NCBI GenBank assembly: GCA_937927515.1 | Contig: CALBDO010000027.1 | Coordinates: 1-64,000 of the forward strand | DNA length: 64,000 nucleotides | Source: Candidatus Kapaibacterium sp. | GTDB taxonomy: Bacteria; Bacteroidota; Ignavibacteria; Kapaibacteriales; UBA2268 | Direction: 5' to 3' | Shown: positions 17,098 to 25,387 of the stretch, in pieces | Layout of the letters: every line of letters begins with the position of its first letter | Numbering within the stretch: the stretch's first letter is position 1 | Notes under the pieces: generated by a model | Told to the model about the DNA's origin: nothing | Seen by the model: only the letters and a program-made list of their open reading frames with translations | Databases searched by the model: none | Position numbers and translations under genes: made by a program

Positions 17098-18234
17098 TTA
17101 TTCAAGAATATTTGTCTGACTGGCAACTTGGGTGTTTACCGCACTTCTTTTTTGATAGTGCTTGGAGGTTCCTATTTGATTGAAGCCAATTTTTCTGCCT
17201 GTGTTGGTTACTCGTGCAATTAGATTTTGTGTTAGTATGTTTGTATCTACTTCTACATAAGGCTTACCCTCGTAAAGCAAATAGTCTTTTCTGAATTTTA
17301 CTGGTGTTAACATCGGCATAATCACATTTGCTCCAAATCGTAGTCCTTCTTCTCTACCATTAGGATAAATTGCGTCTAATGCTGTAGTGGAAGCAATATT
17401 GACATCTTTCAAAAACAACCTCGTTGCCGCAATCATTTTTAATGCTAATTTGAAAATCTTTTCCTTTTTGCGTTGGAATTCGTCGAAATACAATGCAAAT
17501 GGAGTTTCTTTGTGAACGATATATGGTCCCATGCCTATCATATCTGCATCAATTCCTTCGAAGAAGAGGATGTCGTATGCCAAATCTTCGATTGTCTGAC
17601 CTGGAAGACCAATCATAACTCCTGTACCTACTTGAAAACCAATGTCTTTCAAGAAGTGTAAGCACTCTTTGCGATTTTCGAAGGAAACACTCTTCGGGTG
17701 GATTTTTGCGAAAAGCTCTGGATTGCTTGTCTCGATGCGCAACAAATATCGCTCTGCACCAGCGTCGAAAAATCTCTTGTAGTCTTGATAACTTTGCTCA
17801 CCTACACATAGGGTGATTGCCACTCCATCGGGAAGTGCGTCGTTTCGAGTTGTTGATTTGATTTTTTCAACAAGACGACACACATAATCAACGAATTTTC
17901 TATCTCGCCTCTCACCGGATTGCAACACAACGGAGGCGTAGCCGTTTTGTACTGCAAAATCGACACACTCCAGCACTTGATTTTCGTCTAAAAGGTAACG
18001 GTTTATATTGTTATTGCTTTTGCGTATGCCACAGTAGTAACAATCATTTATGCAGATGTTAGAGAATTCTATCAATCCTCTTATATATATTGTTTCGCCA
18101 ATAGCTTCTTCCATGGTTTTGTATGCTCGACTTCTAATTAGCTCGATTTCTTGGGGTGCCTCCGCAGAAAGGATTGATACCAAATCTGCGAACCCGAGTT
18201 TATCTTTTTTTAGTATTTTTTCTATATTTTCCAT
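17098..18234 (-). CDS. hydE: [FeFe] hydrogenase H-cluster radical SAM maturase HydE
   Basis: 378 residues. Radical SAM cysteines are C61, C65 and C68 (CX3CX2C in 'NICINDCYYCG'), followed by 'RYLLDENQVLECVDFAVQNG' and 'VVLQSGERRD', and further along 'GTGVMIGLPGQT' and 'MGPYIVHKETPF', all features of HydE/BioB-like enzymes. HydE works with HydG and HydF to assemble the diiron subcluster of [FeFe] hydrogenase. Its presence with hydF (27225-28484) implies an [FeFe] hydrogenase in the genome, but no hydG or hydrogenase gene is visible here. It diverges from trmH across a 44-nt gap. Confidence 0.93.
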   Translation of the reverse strand: MENIEKILKKDKLGFADLVSILSAEAPQEIELIRSRAYKTMEEAIGETIYIRGLIEFSNICINDCYYCGIRKSNNNINRYLLDENQVLECVDFAVQNGYASVVLQSGERRDRKFVDYVCRLVEKIKSTTRNDALPDGVAITLCVGEQSYQDYKRFFDAGAERYLLRIETSNPELFAKIHPKSVSFENRKECLHFLKDIGFQVGTGVMIGLPGQTIEDLAYDILFFEGIDADMIGMGPYIVHKETPFALYFDEFQRKKEKIFKLALKMIAATRLFLKDVNIASTTALDAIYPNGREEGLRFGANVIMPMLTPVKFRKDYLLYEGKPYVEVDTNILTQNLIARVTNTGRKIGFNQIGTSKHYQKRSAVNTQVASQTNILE

Positions 18235-18257
18235 ATCTAATTTGACGATTTAAAATT

Positions 18258-18265
18258 TAATTTTG
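18258..18265 (+). promoter_or_regulatory. -7 element TAATTTTG upstream of trmH
   Basis: An exact TAATTTTG ending 13 nt before the trmH ATG at 18279. If used in the normal way, the mRNA leader would be only about 5-8 nt, close to leaderless, and no Shine-Dalgarno is seen. Confidence 0.45.
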
Positions 18266-18278
18266 TGGTTTAAGCTAT

Positions 18279-18866
18279 ATGGATAGAACCGAAGCAAGAA
18301 CGGCAAAAATTCGAAGAGTACTTGAAAGAAGGCAGTTAGACTTGACTGTCGTATTAGAGAATGTACACGACCCACACAACGTCTCTGCTGTACTTAGAAG
18401 TTGCGACTCGGTAGGAGTTTACGAAGTGTTTTTAATTTATCATAGCGGGCAAAAATTTCCAGACTTGAGCAAGCGAAGTTCTGCAAGCGCAGTTAAGTGG
18501 GTCAAATTAAATTTCTTCGACAGTGTAGAAGATTGCTTTTCACTGCTACATAAACGAGGGTTTAGTATTTTCACCACTGCTTTGACTAAAGATTCAATTT
18601 CATTGTATTCGATTGACTTTTGCCAGAAAATTGCGTTAGTTTTTGGGAATGAACACACCGGCGTTTCCGAAGAAGCAGTATCTCGTGCAGATGGTAATTT
18701 CAGGATACCACAAGTTGGTATGGTCGAAAGCTTGAACATATCGGTAGCTTGCGCAGTTAGTTTGTACGAAGCATTTAGACAACGAAACGAGCATGGATTT
18801 TACAATAGGCCTCAAATTGTAGGCAATTTGTTCCAGGATTTGTTTCAAAAATGGCTCGCAAAGTAA
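18279..18866 (+). CDS. trmH: SpoU/TrmH family tRNA/rRNA 2'-O-methyltransferase
   Basis: 195 residues of the SPOUT fold with its three motifs: 'VLENVHDPHNVSAVLRSCDSVGV' (motif 1, catalytic Arg), 'KIALVFGNEHTGVSEEAV' (motif 2) and 'IPQVGMVESLNISVACAVSLYEA' (motif 3, AdoMet-binding knot). The N-terminal 'RTAKIRRVLERRQLDLTVVLENVHDPHN' matches TrmH, which methylates G18 in the tRNA D-loop. Its end overlaps the cytochrome gene by 16 nt, an unusual pairing that implies one transcript and possibly coupled translation. Confidence 0.88.
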   Translation: MDRTEARTAKIRRVLERRQLDLTVVLENVHDPHNVSAVLRSCDSVGVYEVFLIYHSGQKFPDLSKRSSASAVKWVKLNFFDSVEDCFSLLHKRGFSIFTTALTKDSISLYSIDFCQKIALVFGNEHTGVSEEAVSRADGNFRIPQVGMVESLNISVACAVSLYEAFRQRNEHGFYNRPQIVGNLFQDLFQKWLAK

Positions 18867-20761
18867 TTCCTAAAGTCATATATACGGTTCTTGTCTTACT
18901 CATATTTTTTGTAGCAACGGCAGTGTTTATCTATCAGTTTAAATATTTTGCAAAAATTCTGCCACAAAATTTAATGCCTGCATTTGTCAAAATTTCGGAT
19001 TTGGTCCGAGCCACTTTTGCCTCGAAGGTAAAAGTAATCAAAGAATATTGTATGGAATGTCACGTAATCGAGTCCAGATTTAGCCAATTTCATAATCCAA
19101 ACGTTATTGGATGTACTGGTTGTCATCTTGGGAATCCAAATACACTTGAGAAGGCGATTGCACACGAAGGAATTATAAGATTTCCTGGCAACCTTGCAGG
19201 TATCGAATTTACGTGCGGTAGAACAGAGTGTCATTCAGAAATATCCAAGCGTGTTTTGAAGAGCATTATGACAACTATGTCGGGGGTTGTTTCGGTTGAT
19301 AAGTATGCTTTTGGCGAGATTAAATCTCCCTCGGGTAAATTCAAAATAAACGAAATCGGCTCCTCGCCAGCAGATGTTCATTTAAGAAATTTATGTGCTT
19401 CTTGCCATTTAGGAAAAGAGAAGAATGAATTTGCTCAATTGAGCCAGGTAAGTAGGGGCGGGGGTTGCCTTGCTTGCCATTTGTTATACGATTCCATTTC
19501 CTTTGCTGAACTTAAAGTATATAGGGCAAGACGGGACTTTGCTCCCAAATACCATCCAGAAATATCAATGAACGTCCGGGATATTGCTTGTTTTGGCTGT
19601 CATAGTCGCTCGGGGAGAATTTCGACTAATTATCAAGGCTTGATGGAGACAACACTTTCAGAACCCCCTTTTGGCTTGGATACAAATTTTGTGCAGTTGC
19701 AAGACGGCCGAGTGTTTATTAAAACCACACCTGATGTGCATTTCACAAAAGGTATCTCGTGCATAGACTGCCACACTTCACGCGAGTTAATGGGCAATGG
19801 GATAGAATACGAGCACAAGGAAGAACAGGTAGAAATCGGTTGTGCAGACTGCCATCCATCGAATGAGCCTAATGTTCTTCCTTTTGTTTTGTTGGACGAC
19901 GAGACGAAGAAAATTTTACGAATGCGCAGCGTAGGGGACTATCAAAATGCAATGTTTGTTGTTATTGGAAAGACCAAAAAGGGATTCGTTAATGTTTACT
20001 TTCAGAATAATCAAATCATTGTGCAGAGCAAAACTAATGGCAGAAAGTGGAGTTCACCGCGGCGGAGTGAAAAATGCATCGAGCACGGGAAATTGCATCC
20101 GAATTTAGATTGTGTTGCATGCCATACGAAGTGGGTTCCTCGATGTGTCTCTTGTCATACCCATTACGACCCCGAAGAGGTTGGTTGGGATAATTTGCTC
20201 GAGGTGGAAACTCGTGGTTGCTGGGTGGAAAATGTTGGTATTTTTACAGCAAGTGAGCCAACATTGGGAAATGTTTTTATCAATGGGAAGAACATTGTTA
20301 AAGCATTCATTCCTGGTATGATTTTAAAAATCGATGGTAGCAAGTTCCCAAATGATAAATTTCAAAGAGAAGCCAGACTATATGCACCAACGTTTTCGCA
20401 TACGATTTCGAAGAATGTCCCTAAATGCAAGGAGTGCCATCTTAATCCAATAGTTATTGGGTTTGGTGATGGGCAGTTAAAATTGAAATTGGCTGGTTCA
20501 TCATCTCGATTTGAATTTATACCAACTTATCCAGCAGACGATGGTAAAATAGCAAAAGATGGATGGATACAATTTAAATCCAAAGTGAGAGGACTGTCGA
20601 CAAGAGCCAACACATACTCTTTGATGCAAGAACAGATTCAAAGAATTTTACGGGTTGGGAGTTGTTTTGCATGCCACGATTGGAATACGGAAAAGGCAAT
20701 GCGAATATTTTCGAAAAACTATGTAAAACAAGTTAAAAAGAGTTGTATCCTGCCGAGTTAG
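18851..20761 (+). CDS. Membrane-anchored multihaem (12-haem) c-type cytochrome
   Basis: 636 residues. A single N-terminal membrane segment (about 8-30) has no lipobox and is followed by a periplasmic part. Eleven CXXCH motifs are present (first CMECH at 67-71, then CTGCH, CASCH, CLACH, CFGCH, CIDCH, CADCH, CVACH, CVSCH, CKECH and last CFACH at 605-609), plus one CX4CH (CGRTECH) as the third site. That makes twelve predicted covalent haems. Domain edges and partners are not recognised. Likely role: periplasmic electron transfer to or from a quinol oxidase, a reductase or the outer surface. The ATG lies inside trmH (16-nt overlap). It ends 1 nt from the convergent STAS gene. Confidence 0.88.
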   Translation: MARKVIPKVIYTVLVLLIFFVATAVFIYQFKYFAKILPQNLMPAFVKISDLVRATFASKVKVIKEYCMECHVIESRFSQFHNPNVIGCTGCHLGNPNTLEKAIAHEGIIRFPGNLAGIEFTCGRTECHSEISKRVLKSIMTTMSGVVSVDKYAFGEIKSPSGKFKINEIGSSPADVHLRNLCASCHLGKEKNEFAQLSQVSRGGGCLACHLLYDSISFAELKVYRARRDFAPKYHPEISMNVRDIACFGCHSRSGRISTNYQGLMETTLSEPPFGLDTNFVQLQDGRVFIKTTPDVHFTKGISCIDCHTSRELMGNGIEYEHKEEQVEIGCADCHPSNEPNVLPFVLLDDETKKILRMRSVGDYQNAMFVVIGKTKKGFVNVYFQNNQIIVQSKTNGRKWSSPRRSEKCIEHGKLHPNLDCVACHTKWVPRCVSCHTHYDPEEVGWDNLLEVETRGCWVENVGIFTASEPTLGNVFINGKNIVKAFIPGMILKIDGSKFPNDKFQREARLYAPTFSHTISKNVPKCKECHLNPIVIGFGDGQLKLKLAGSSSRFEFIPTYPADDGKIAKDGWIQFKSKVRGLSTRANTYSLMQEQIQRILRVGSCFACHDWNTEKAMRIFSKNYVKQVKKSCILPS

Positions 20762-20762
20762 A

Positions 20763-21131
20763 TTAGTTCTTTTGCGATTTGGCTCGGTAATCCTCCAGCT
20801 TTTTCTCGGCATCTTTAATTGTGGGCAGTATGTCCAGTATCAAATCCAGCTTTGTGATTTTGAAAAGGTTTAGAATGTAGTCGTTTGGAGAACAAAGCAC
20901 TATTTTACCATTTTGTCGTTCAAAGAGAGCATTTGCCGATAGAAGTACACCAAGAGCCGCAGAGCTCAAAAAGTTGGTTTTTACTAAATTTACAATAGCA
21001 AAGTTGTTGTCTTTCTCTGCGAGCGACCGAAGAGAAGAGCGTAGATTGTTAATATCATCATTCGTTACAAAATCCCCCTCTAAATGAACGAAGTTGATTT
21101 TACCCTTTTCTTCGATTTTGATAATTCCCAT
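20763..21131 (-). CDS. STAS-domain protein (anti-sigma factor antagonist type)
   Basis: 122 residues from the ATG at 21131, which has AAAGGA upstream. Longer in-frame extensions to 21185 lack support. The STAS fold is seen in 'IKIEEKGKINFVHLEGDFVTNDDINNLRSSL' and in 'FAIVNLVKTNFLSSAALGVLLSANALF', where the Ser pair of 'FLSSAALG' is the place phosphorylated in SpoIIAA-like proteins. It would be controlled by a serine kinase (RsbW/SpoIIAB-like) and phosphatase, neither of which is nearby. The last 25 residues are a charged helix. It converges with the cytochrome gene with a 1-nt gap. Confidence 0.85.
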   Translation of the reverse strand: MGIIKIEEKGKINFVHLEGDFVTNDDINNLRSSLRSLAEKDNNFAIVNLVKTNFLSSAALGVLLSANALFERQNGKIVLCSPNDYILNLFKITKLDLILDILPTIKDAEKKLEDYRAKSQKN

Positions 21132-21305
21132 AAATTTTCCTTTGTGTTGGAGTACAAATTTATTAAATATTAAAAAAGTTAACAAGAAAAATTCCGTTTC
21201 CTTGGAAAGATACCAAAACTTTTTACTGACGATAGTAAAAGTCCAGCGTCATCTTCATAATGTTTTGTCTAAAATAATTTTTATTTTCTACGTTGGTAAA
21301 CTTGT

Positions 21306-21803
21306 ATGATTAGATTTTTTAAAAAAGTTATAGGGGTTTTACTTTCAATTACAATTCTGGCTTCGTCTGCAGGAATAACCATACTAAATCATTTCTGCAA
21401 AGAGGAGCAAAGAGTATTTGTCGGAGTTGAAGGCGTATATCATAATATATGTCTACATCACAACGAGGTACCGAGTTGTTGCGAAGTTCAATCTTCAAAT
21501 CATAAAGCCGAGCAAGCAACTAAATGGAATAGAATTGAATTAAAACCTTATGATGACTGTTGCCAAGAGCAAAGAATTATCCAAAAGGTCATAATCTTTG
21601 GAAGTGAAAGAAATTGGCAGAAAATATTTGAGTCCTTCAAAAGCTATTTAACAATCGAATACATTAAAGAAACAGTATCAGAAAACCTTGGGAATAAGTT
21701 AGAGTTACTCGAAACTAAGGTAATTAACCCTATCAAAAAAATTATAAGATTTATTAGAATTCTTACCAGAAGCATCAGCAACAACGATAAATCTGCCCTC
21801 TGA
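21306..21803 (+). CDS. HYC_CC_PP-like Cys-rich membrane/periplasmic protein next to a metal TonB receptor
   Basis: 165 residues. An N-terminal hydrophobic segment (5-25) is followed by 'ILNHFCKEE', 'CLHHNEVPSCCEV' and 'PYDDCCQE', then a helical tail with basic residues. The order H-x-C, CC, CC after one signal/membrane segment matches the small HYC_CC_PP family of Bacteroidota, which is typically found directly before TonB receptors for copper or other heavy metals. The proline pair of the family is not evident here. The next gene, 82 nt downstream, is such a receptor. Metal binding is inferred from the cysteines and histidines and has not been shown for this protein. Confidence 0.65.
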   Translation: MIRFFKKVIGVLLSITILASSAGITILNHFCKEEQRVFVGVEGVYHNICLHHNEVPSCCEVQSSNHKAEQATKWNRIELKPYDDCCQEQRIIQKVIIFGSERNWQKIFESFKSYLTIEYIKETVSENLGNKLELLETKVINPIKKIIRFIRILTRSISNNDKSAL

Positions 21804-21885
21804 TTTCTATCCATTATCCCCTAAGAGGTACAACCTCACTCAGAGTATTTTTCTAAAATATTTTTTTGAAAATTTGGAGGGCAGT

Positions 21886-24123
21886 ATGAAAGCAATAAAG
21901 TTTTCATTTATAAACATTATTCTACTCTTCATTACTATAAGTTTAAACAATTATTTATTGAATGCCAAAATTGTCAAAGGTAAAGTTTATGGAGTTGTAG
22001 AAACAGGAGAGAAAATTCCATTACCTTCTGCTACAATAGTAGTTAAAGAGTCCAAAAAAGCCACTATGACCAATGCTCAGGGGTATTTTGAGATTGAAGT
22101 TTTGGTCCCCCAAAGCATTATAGTTAGTTACATTGGTTACAGAAAAGACACGATTTTGCTCGACGAGATGAAACAATTTGTCGAGGTAACACTTTATCCA
22201 GAACTAACTTCCGAAGAATTGGTTGTGGAGGCAAATAAGCCAAGCTTGGTGATTGAGAAAAGTAGCATAACAAAAAGCGAAATTATTACATCAAGTGGAT
22301 TAAAAAAAGCTGCGTGCTGCAATCTATCCGAAAGTTTCGTCACAAATCCAACAGTTGATGTAACATATACAGATGCTGTAACGGGAGTGAAGCAAATTCA
22401 ATTACTTGGTTTGGCGCAAAACTATACCCAAATTCTACTCGAAGCTGTACCGAATTTTCAAGGTTTGGCTGCTAATTATGGATTACTTTTCATCCCTGGA
22501 GCATGGATGGAATCTATATCAATTTCAACTGGAACTGCTTCCGTGACGCGTGGTTATGAATCCATAACTGGTCAGATTAATGTACAATTAAAAGGGGTTG
22601 AAAATCCCGAAAATATTCTTTTCAATGCCTATTTTAACGAATTGTCCCGTGCCGAATTTAACCTGGTTACGAAGCATGAATTTGGGAAAAATTTTTTTGT
22701 AAACAATTTTCTACACGGGAATTTCTTTAATAGAAAAATAGACCATAACAGTGATGGTTTTTTAGACGTTCCAACAAACATACAGTTCAATATTCTCGAA
22801 AAAATTGGTTTTAAAACCGATGCTTATGAAAATGAGTCGTTTTTGCAGTTTGTATATAATAATTCCAAGAGCGGACAATTGGGATATTTTGATACTTCGT
22901 TACCAAATTCATTTTGGGGTGCAGAAGTGAACACGAGAAGAATAAACTTTGCAACGAAAAACGGATTTATTTTCGAAGGCGATAAGTCGTTAGGTACAAT
23001 TTTCAGTTTTATTCATCATAAACAAAACTCTTTCTTTGGGAATAGAGATTTCGATGCCGAGCAAAATTCAGTATTTACTTCGATACTTTGGTCTTCGAAT
23101 GAAAATCCTTTTCCCGCTGCAACAAACCAAAATCACTCGACAAAGTTCAATTTCACCGTAGGGTTAAGTTACTCATACAATAATTATCATCAGTACGTCG
23201 AGCAGAAAAATCTATCGAAGGAAGAATCTGTTCCGGGAGTATTAACAGAACTGTCTATAGCTCCAGTTGACCAAATACTATTAGTTGTTGGAAGTAGATT
23301 GGATTTTCATAATCTTGCTGGCAAACTTTTTACTCCACGACTGCACATCAAATACGACTTAGATGAAAATACAATTGTAAGGCTCTCTTTTGGCAAAGGG
23401 TTTCATTTCCCATTGCCTTTGATTGAAAATCAAAGCATATTAACATCCTCGAGAGAGATTCTTTTTGCTGAAGATTTAAAGATTGAAGAAGCTTGGAATT
23501 TCGGACTTAGTGTTTCAAACAATTTTTTGATTTTTGGCGACTTGTTTACTCTGAACTTGTCGTATTATCATACAAATTTTATCAATCAAATAATTATTGA
23601 TAGAGATATCTCTGCCGAGAAGATTTACATTTACAACAAAACTGGTAAGTCGTACTCTAATAGCTTTCAAATTGATATATCTGCGGATGTATTTCCAAAT
23701 CTAACATTACTTGCAGCATATAGACTAAACGACGTTTGGATGACTACAAACAATATCTTACAACGAAAACCATTAATTAGTCCCCACAAAGCCTTTTTGA
23801 ACATTGCTTTTACGAAAAATCCTCTTTTCCTTGATTTTACAATAGAGTTTAATGGTGGAGGTAGATTGCCAAGTACTAAGGGCTATCCTGCAGAATATAG
23901 ACTTTCCGACAGATACAGGTCATTTGTTGTACTTTATGGGCAATTTACTTATAAATTCGGCGCTCTTGAGTTATACCTTGGAGCAGAAAATGTTGGTAAT
24001 TTTAAACAAATAAACCCAATTATTGCTGCCGATAAACCATTTTCGAATTACTTTGACGGTTCTATGATTTGGGGACCAATCGATGGCAGAAAAGTGTATG
24101 TTGGTATGAGATATACAAAATAG
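21886..24123 (+). CDS. TonB-dependent receptor, probable heavy-metal (copper-type) transporter with CC plug motif
   Basis: About 745 residues from the ATG at 21886, preceded by GGAGG at 21876-21880 (an upstream TTG at 21874 overlaps that site and is unlikely). A signal sequence is followed by a carboxypeptidase-regulatory-like domain ('KIVKGKVYGVVETGEKIPLPSA', to about residue 105). The plug domain contains 'AACCNLSESFVTNPTVDVTY' and 'VTRGYESITGQINVQLKG', and a 22-strand-type barrel ends with '...VGMRYTK'. The CC at the start of the plug is characteristic of a receptor group that accompanies HYC_CC_PP proteins, as here. It would import a metal or metal chelate with TonB-ExbBD energy. Confidence 0.85.
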   Translation: MKAIKFSFINIILLFITISLNNYLLNAKIVKGKVYGVVETGEKIPLPSATIVVKESKKATMTNAQGYFEIEVLVPQSIIVSYIGYRKDTILLDEMKQFVEVTLYPELTSEELVVEANKPSLVIEKSSITKSEIITSSGLKKAACCNLSESFVTNPTVDVTYTDAVTGVKQIQLLGLAQNYTQILLEAVPNFQGLAANYGLLFIPGAWMESISISTGTASVTRGYESITGQINVQLKGVENPENILFNAYFNELSRAEFNLVTKHEFGKNFFVNNFLHGNFFNRKIDHNSDGFLDVPTNIQFNILEKIGFKTDAYENESFLQFVYNNSKSGQLGYFDTSLPNSFWGAEVNTRRINFATKNGFIFEGDKSLGTIFSFIHHKQNSFFGNRDFDAEQNSVFTSILWSSNENPFPAATNQNHSTKFNFTVGLSYSYNNYHQYVEQKNLSKEESVPGVLTELSIAPVDQILLVVGSRLDFHNLAGKLFTPRLHIKYDLDENTIVRLSFGKGFHFPLPLIENQSILTSSREILFAEDLKIEEAWNFGLSVSNNFLIFGDLFTLNLSYYHTNFINQIIIDRDISAEKIYIYNKTGKSYSNSFQIDISADVFPNLTLLAAYRLNDVWMTTNNILQRKPLISPHKAFLNIAFTKNPLFLDFTIEFNGGGRLPSTKGYPAEYRLSDRYRSFVVLYGQFTYKFGALELYLGAENVGNFKQINPIIAADKPFSNYFDGSMIWGPIDGRKVYVGMRYTK

Positions 24124-24163
24124 GATAAATGGCACTTAGATATGCGGTTCAATTTTAACCTTG

Positions 24164-24238
24164 TGGTGGCTACTGGATTCGAACCAGTGACCTTTCGCGT
24201 GTGAGGCGAACGCTCTCGACCAACTGAGCTAAGCCACC
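24164..24238 (-). tRNA. tRNA-Val (anticodon CAC)
   Basis: The minus strand folds into a full cloverleaf. The acceptor stem GGTGGCT pairs with AGCCACC. There is a D arm with AGCTCAGTTGGT and an anticodon stem TTCGC/GCGAA with loop CTCACAC giving anticodon CAC. The T arm contains GGTTCGAATCC. The discriminator is A, and the 3' CCA is not encoded. A TAAATTTG element on the minus strand lies just upstream. Confidence 0.95.
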
Positions 24239-24244
24239 AAAATA

Positions 24245-24252
24245 CAAATTTA
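24245..24252 (-). promoter_or_regulatory. -7 element TAAATTTG for tRNA-Val
   Basis: On the minus strand TAAATTTG lies 6 nt upstream of the first tRNA base, placing the transcript start at or next to the mature 5' end. Confidence 0.5.
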
Positions 24253-24339
24253 CTAAAAGTTGGTAAAAAACATTTGCTTTTTTGTCGTAATTTTATTAAG
24301 TTTGTCAACAGGTTTTATTAAAATTCGAGGTAATTTACT

Positions 24340-24567
24340 ATGGTAGGGGCAATCAATAATCAACAGCAAAATCAGAATGAAAATCTTCAGTTAAATACCC
24401 AGTTTGAAATCCAGAAAGAAGTCTTACGCCAATCAATTGGAGCATCCCCAAATTCGTTGCAATCCCAATTGCTCCAACTTATTTCATCTGGAATGCAACA
24501 TACTCAGCAAGCACAAGCAACTGCCCAAGCTCAAATCGCTAAAGGTTTTTTGGATATTAAAATCTAA
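24340..24567 (+). CDS. Small Gln-rich protein of unknown function
   Basis: 75 residues, ATG with CGAGG upstream at good spacing. The composition is striking: about one residue in four is Gln, with no Cys or Trp, and the central part (25-60, 'QKEVLRQSIGASPNSLQSQ') is predicted helical. The pattern of a helix with 'LLQLISSGM' loosely recalls the short YjfB-like putative motility proteins, but similarity is too weak to assign. The gene stands alone between tRNA-Val and the peroxiredoxin gene, and a TAATTTTA lies upstream at about 24288. The good ribosome site and position make it likely to be real. Confidence 0.6.
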   Translation: MVGAINNQQQNQNENLQLNTQFEIQKEVLRQSIGASPNSLQSQLLQLISSGMQHTQQAQATAQAQIAKGFLDIKI

Positions 24568-24654
24568 AGCAATTCTAATTATTGCATTTATTACAATAAA
24601 ATTTAAAGTTAATCTTCTTTAAAATTTCAATTTTTAATAATTTTCGAGGTTAAA

Positions 24655-25305
24655 ATGGAAGCTAGAATGCCTTTAATCGGCGACAAATTTCCAGAGATTC
24701 AAGTTCAAACAACGCATGGACCAATGAAACTGCCAAACGACTTGGCTGGCAAGTGGTTTATCCTGTTTAGCCATCCCGCAGACTTCACACCAGTTTGCAC
24801 CACAGAATTTGTTGCTTTTCAGAATCGCTATGAAGAATTTAAAAAACTTAATTGCGAGCTTGTGGGCTTGAGTATCGACCAAGTATTTTCCCATATCAAG
24901 TGGGTCGAGTGGATTAAAAATAACTTGAATGTTAATATTCAATTCCCAATTATAGCCGACTCGGGCGAAGTTGCAAATACTCTTGGACTAATCCACCCAT
25001 CCAAAGGGAAAAATACTGTTCGTGCTGTCTTTTTTGTCGACCCCAATGGTATAATTCGAGCAATTGTGTACTATCCTCAGGAATTAGGTAGGAATTTCGA
25101 TGAATTCCTTCGTATGCTAAAGGGGCTGCAATTGTCCGACGAGCAGAAAGTTGCTATCCCAGCCAACTGGCCCAATAACGAGTTAATTGGAGACAAAGTA
25201 ATTATTCCTCCTCCGACCGATATCAAAGCAGCTGAATATAAGAAAGCAAAGTATCAAAATTACGACTGGTGGTTCCTTTATCGAGATATCAACGCAAAGG
25301 ACTAA
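24655..25305 (+). CDS. 1-Cys peroxiredoxin (Prx6/AhpC-TSA type)
   Basis: 216 residues. The peroxidatic site is PADFTPVC (41-48, Cys48) with the PxxxTxxC signature. '[24 protein letters not shown]' and '[15 protein letters not shown]' follow, and then the long Prx6-type C-terminal region with '[19 protein letters not shown]' and a 'WWFLYRD' end. There is no cysteine after about residue 62 and so no typical resolving Cys, placing it in the 1-Cys group or the archaeal-like hexadecameric group. It reduces hydrogen peroxide and organic peroxides with thiol donors. ATG 24655 has a GAGG site upstream. trxB is present in the window but 13 kb away. A strong terminator follows. Confidence 0.93.
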   Translation: MEARMPLIGDKFPEIQVQTTHGPMKLPNDLAGKWFILFSHPADFTPVCTTEFVAFQNRYEEFKKLNCELVGLSIDQVFSHIKWVEWIKNNLNVNIQFPIIADSGEVANTLGLIHPSKGKNTVRAVFFVDPNGIIRAIVYYPQELGRNFDEFLRMLKGLQLSDEQKVAIPANWPNNELIGDKVIIPPPTDIKAAEYKKAKYQNYDWWFLYRDINAKD

Positions 25306-25336
25306 TTGTTTTTTATTAACTTTTGTTGCAAAAAAC

Positions 25337-25362
25337 AAGGCTGCCCTTTTTGGCAGCCTTTT
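25337..25362. terminator. Bidirectional terminator between peroxiredoxin and pepD
   Basis: AAGGCTGCC (25337-25345) pairs perfectly with GGCAGCCTT (25352-25360) around a 6-nt loop. T residues follow on the plus strand, and on the minus strand the 3' side reads GTTTTTTG. It lies between convergent genes and can serve both. Confidence 0.88.
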
Positions 25363-25387
25363 GGTTTCTTTATCCCGTTGGATGTTC

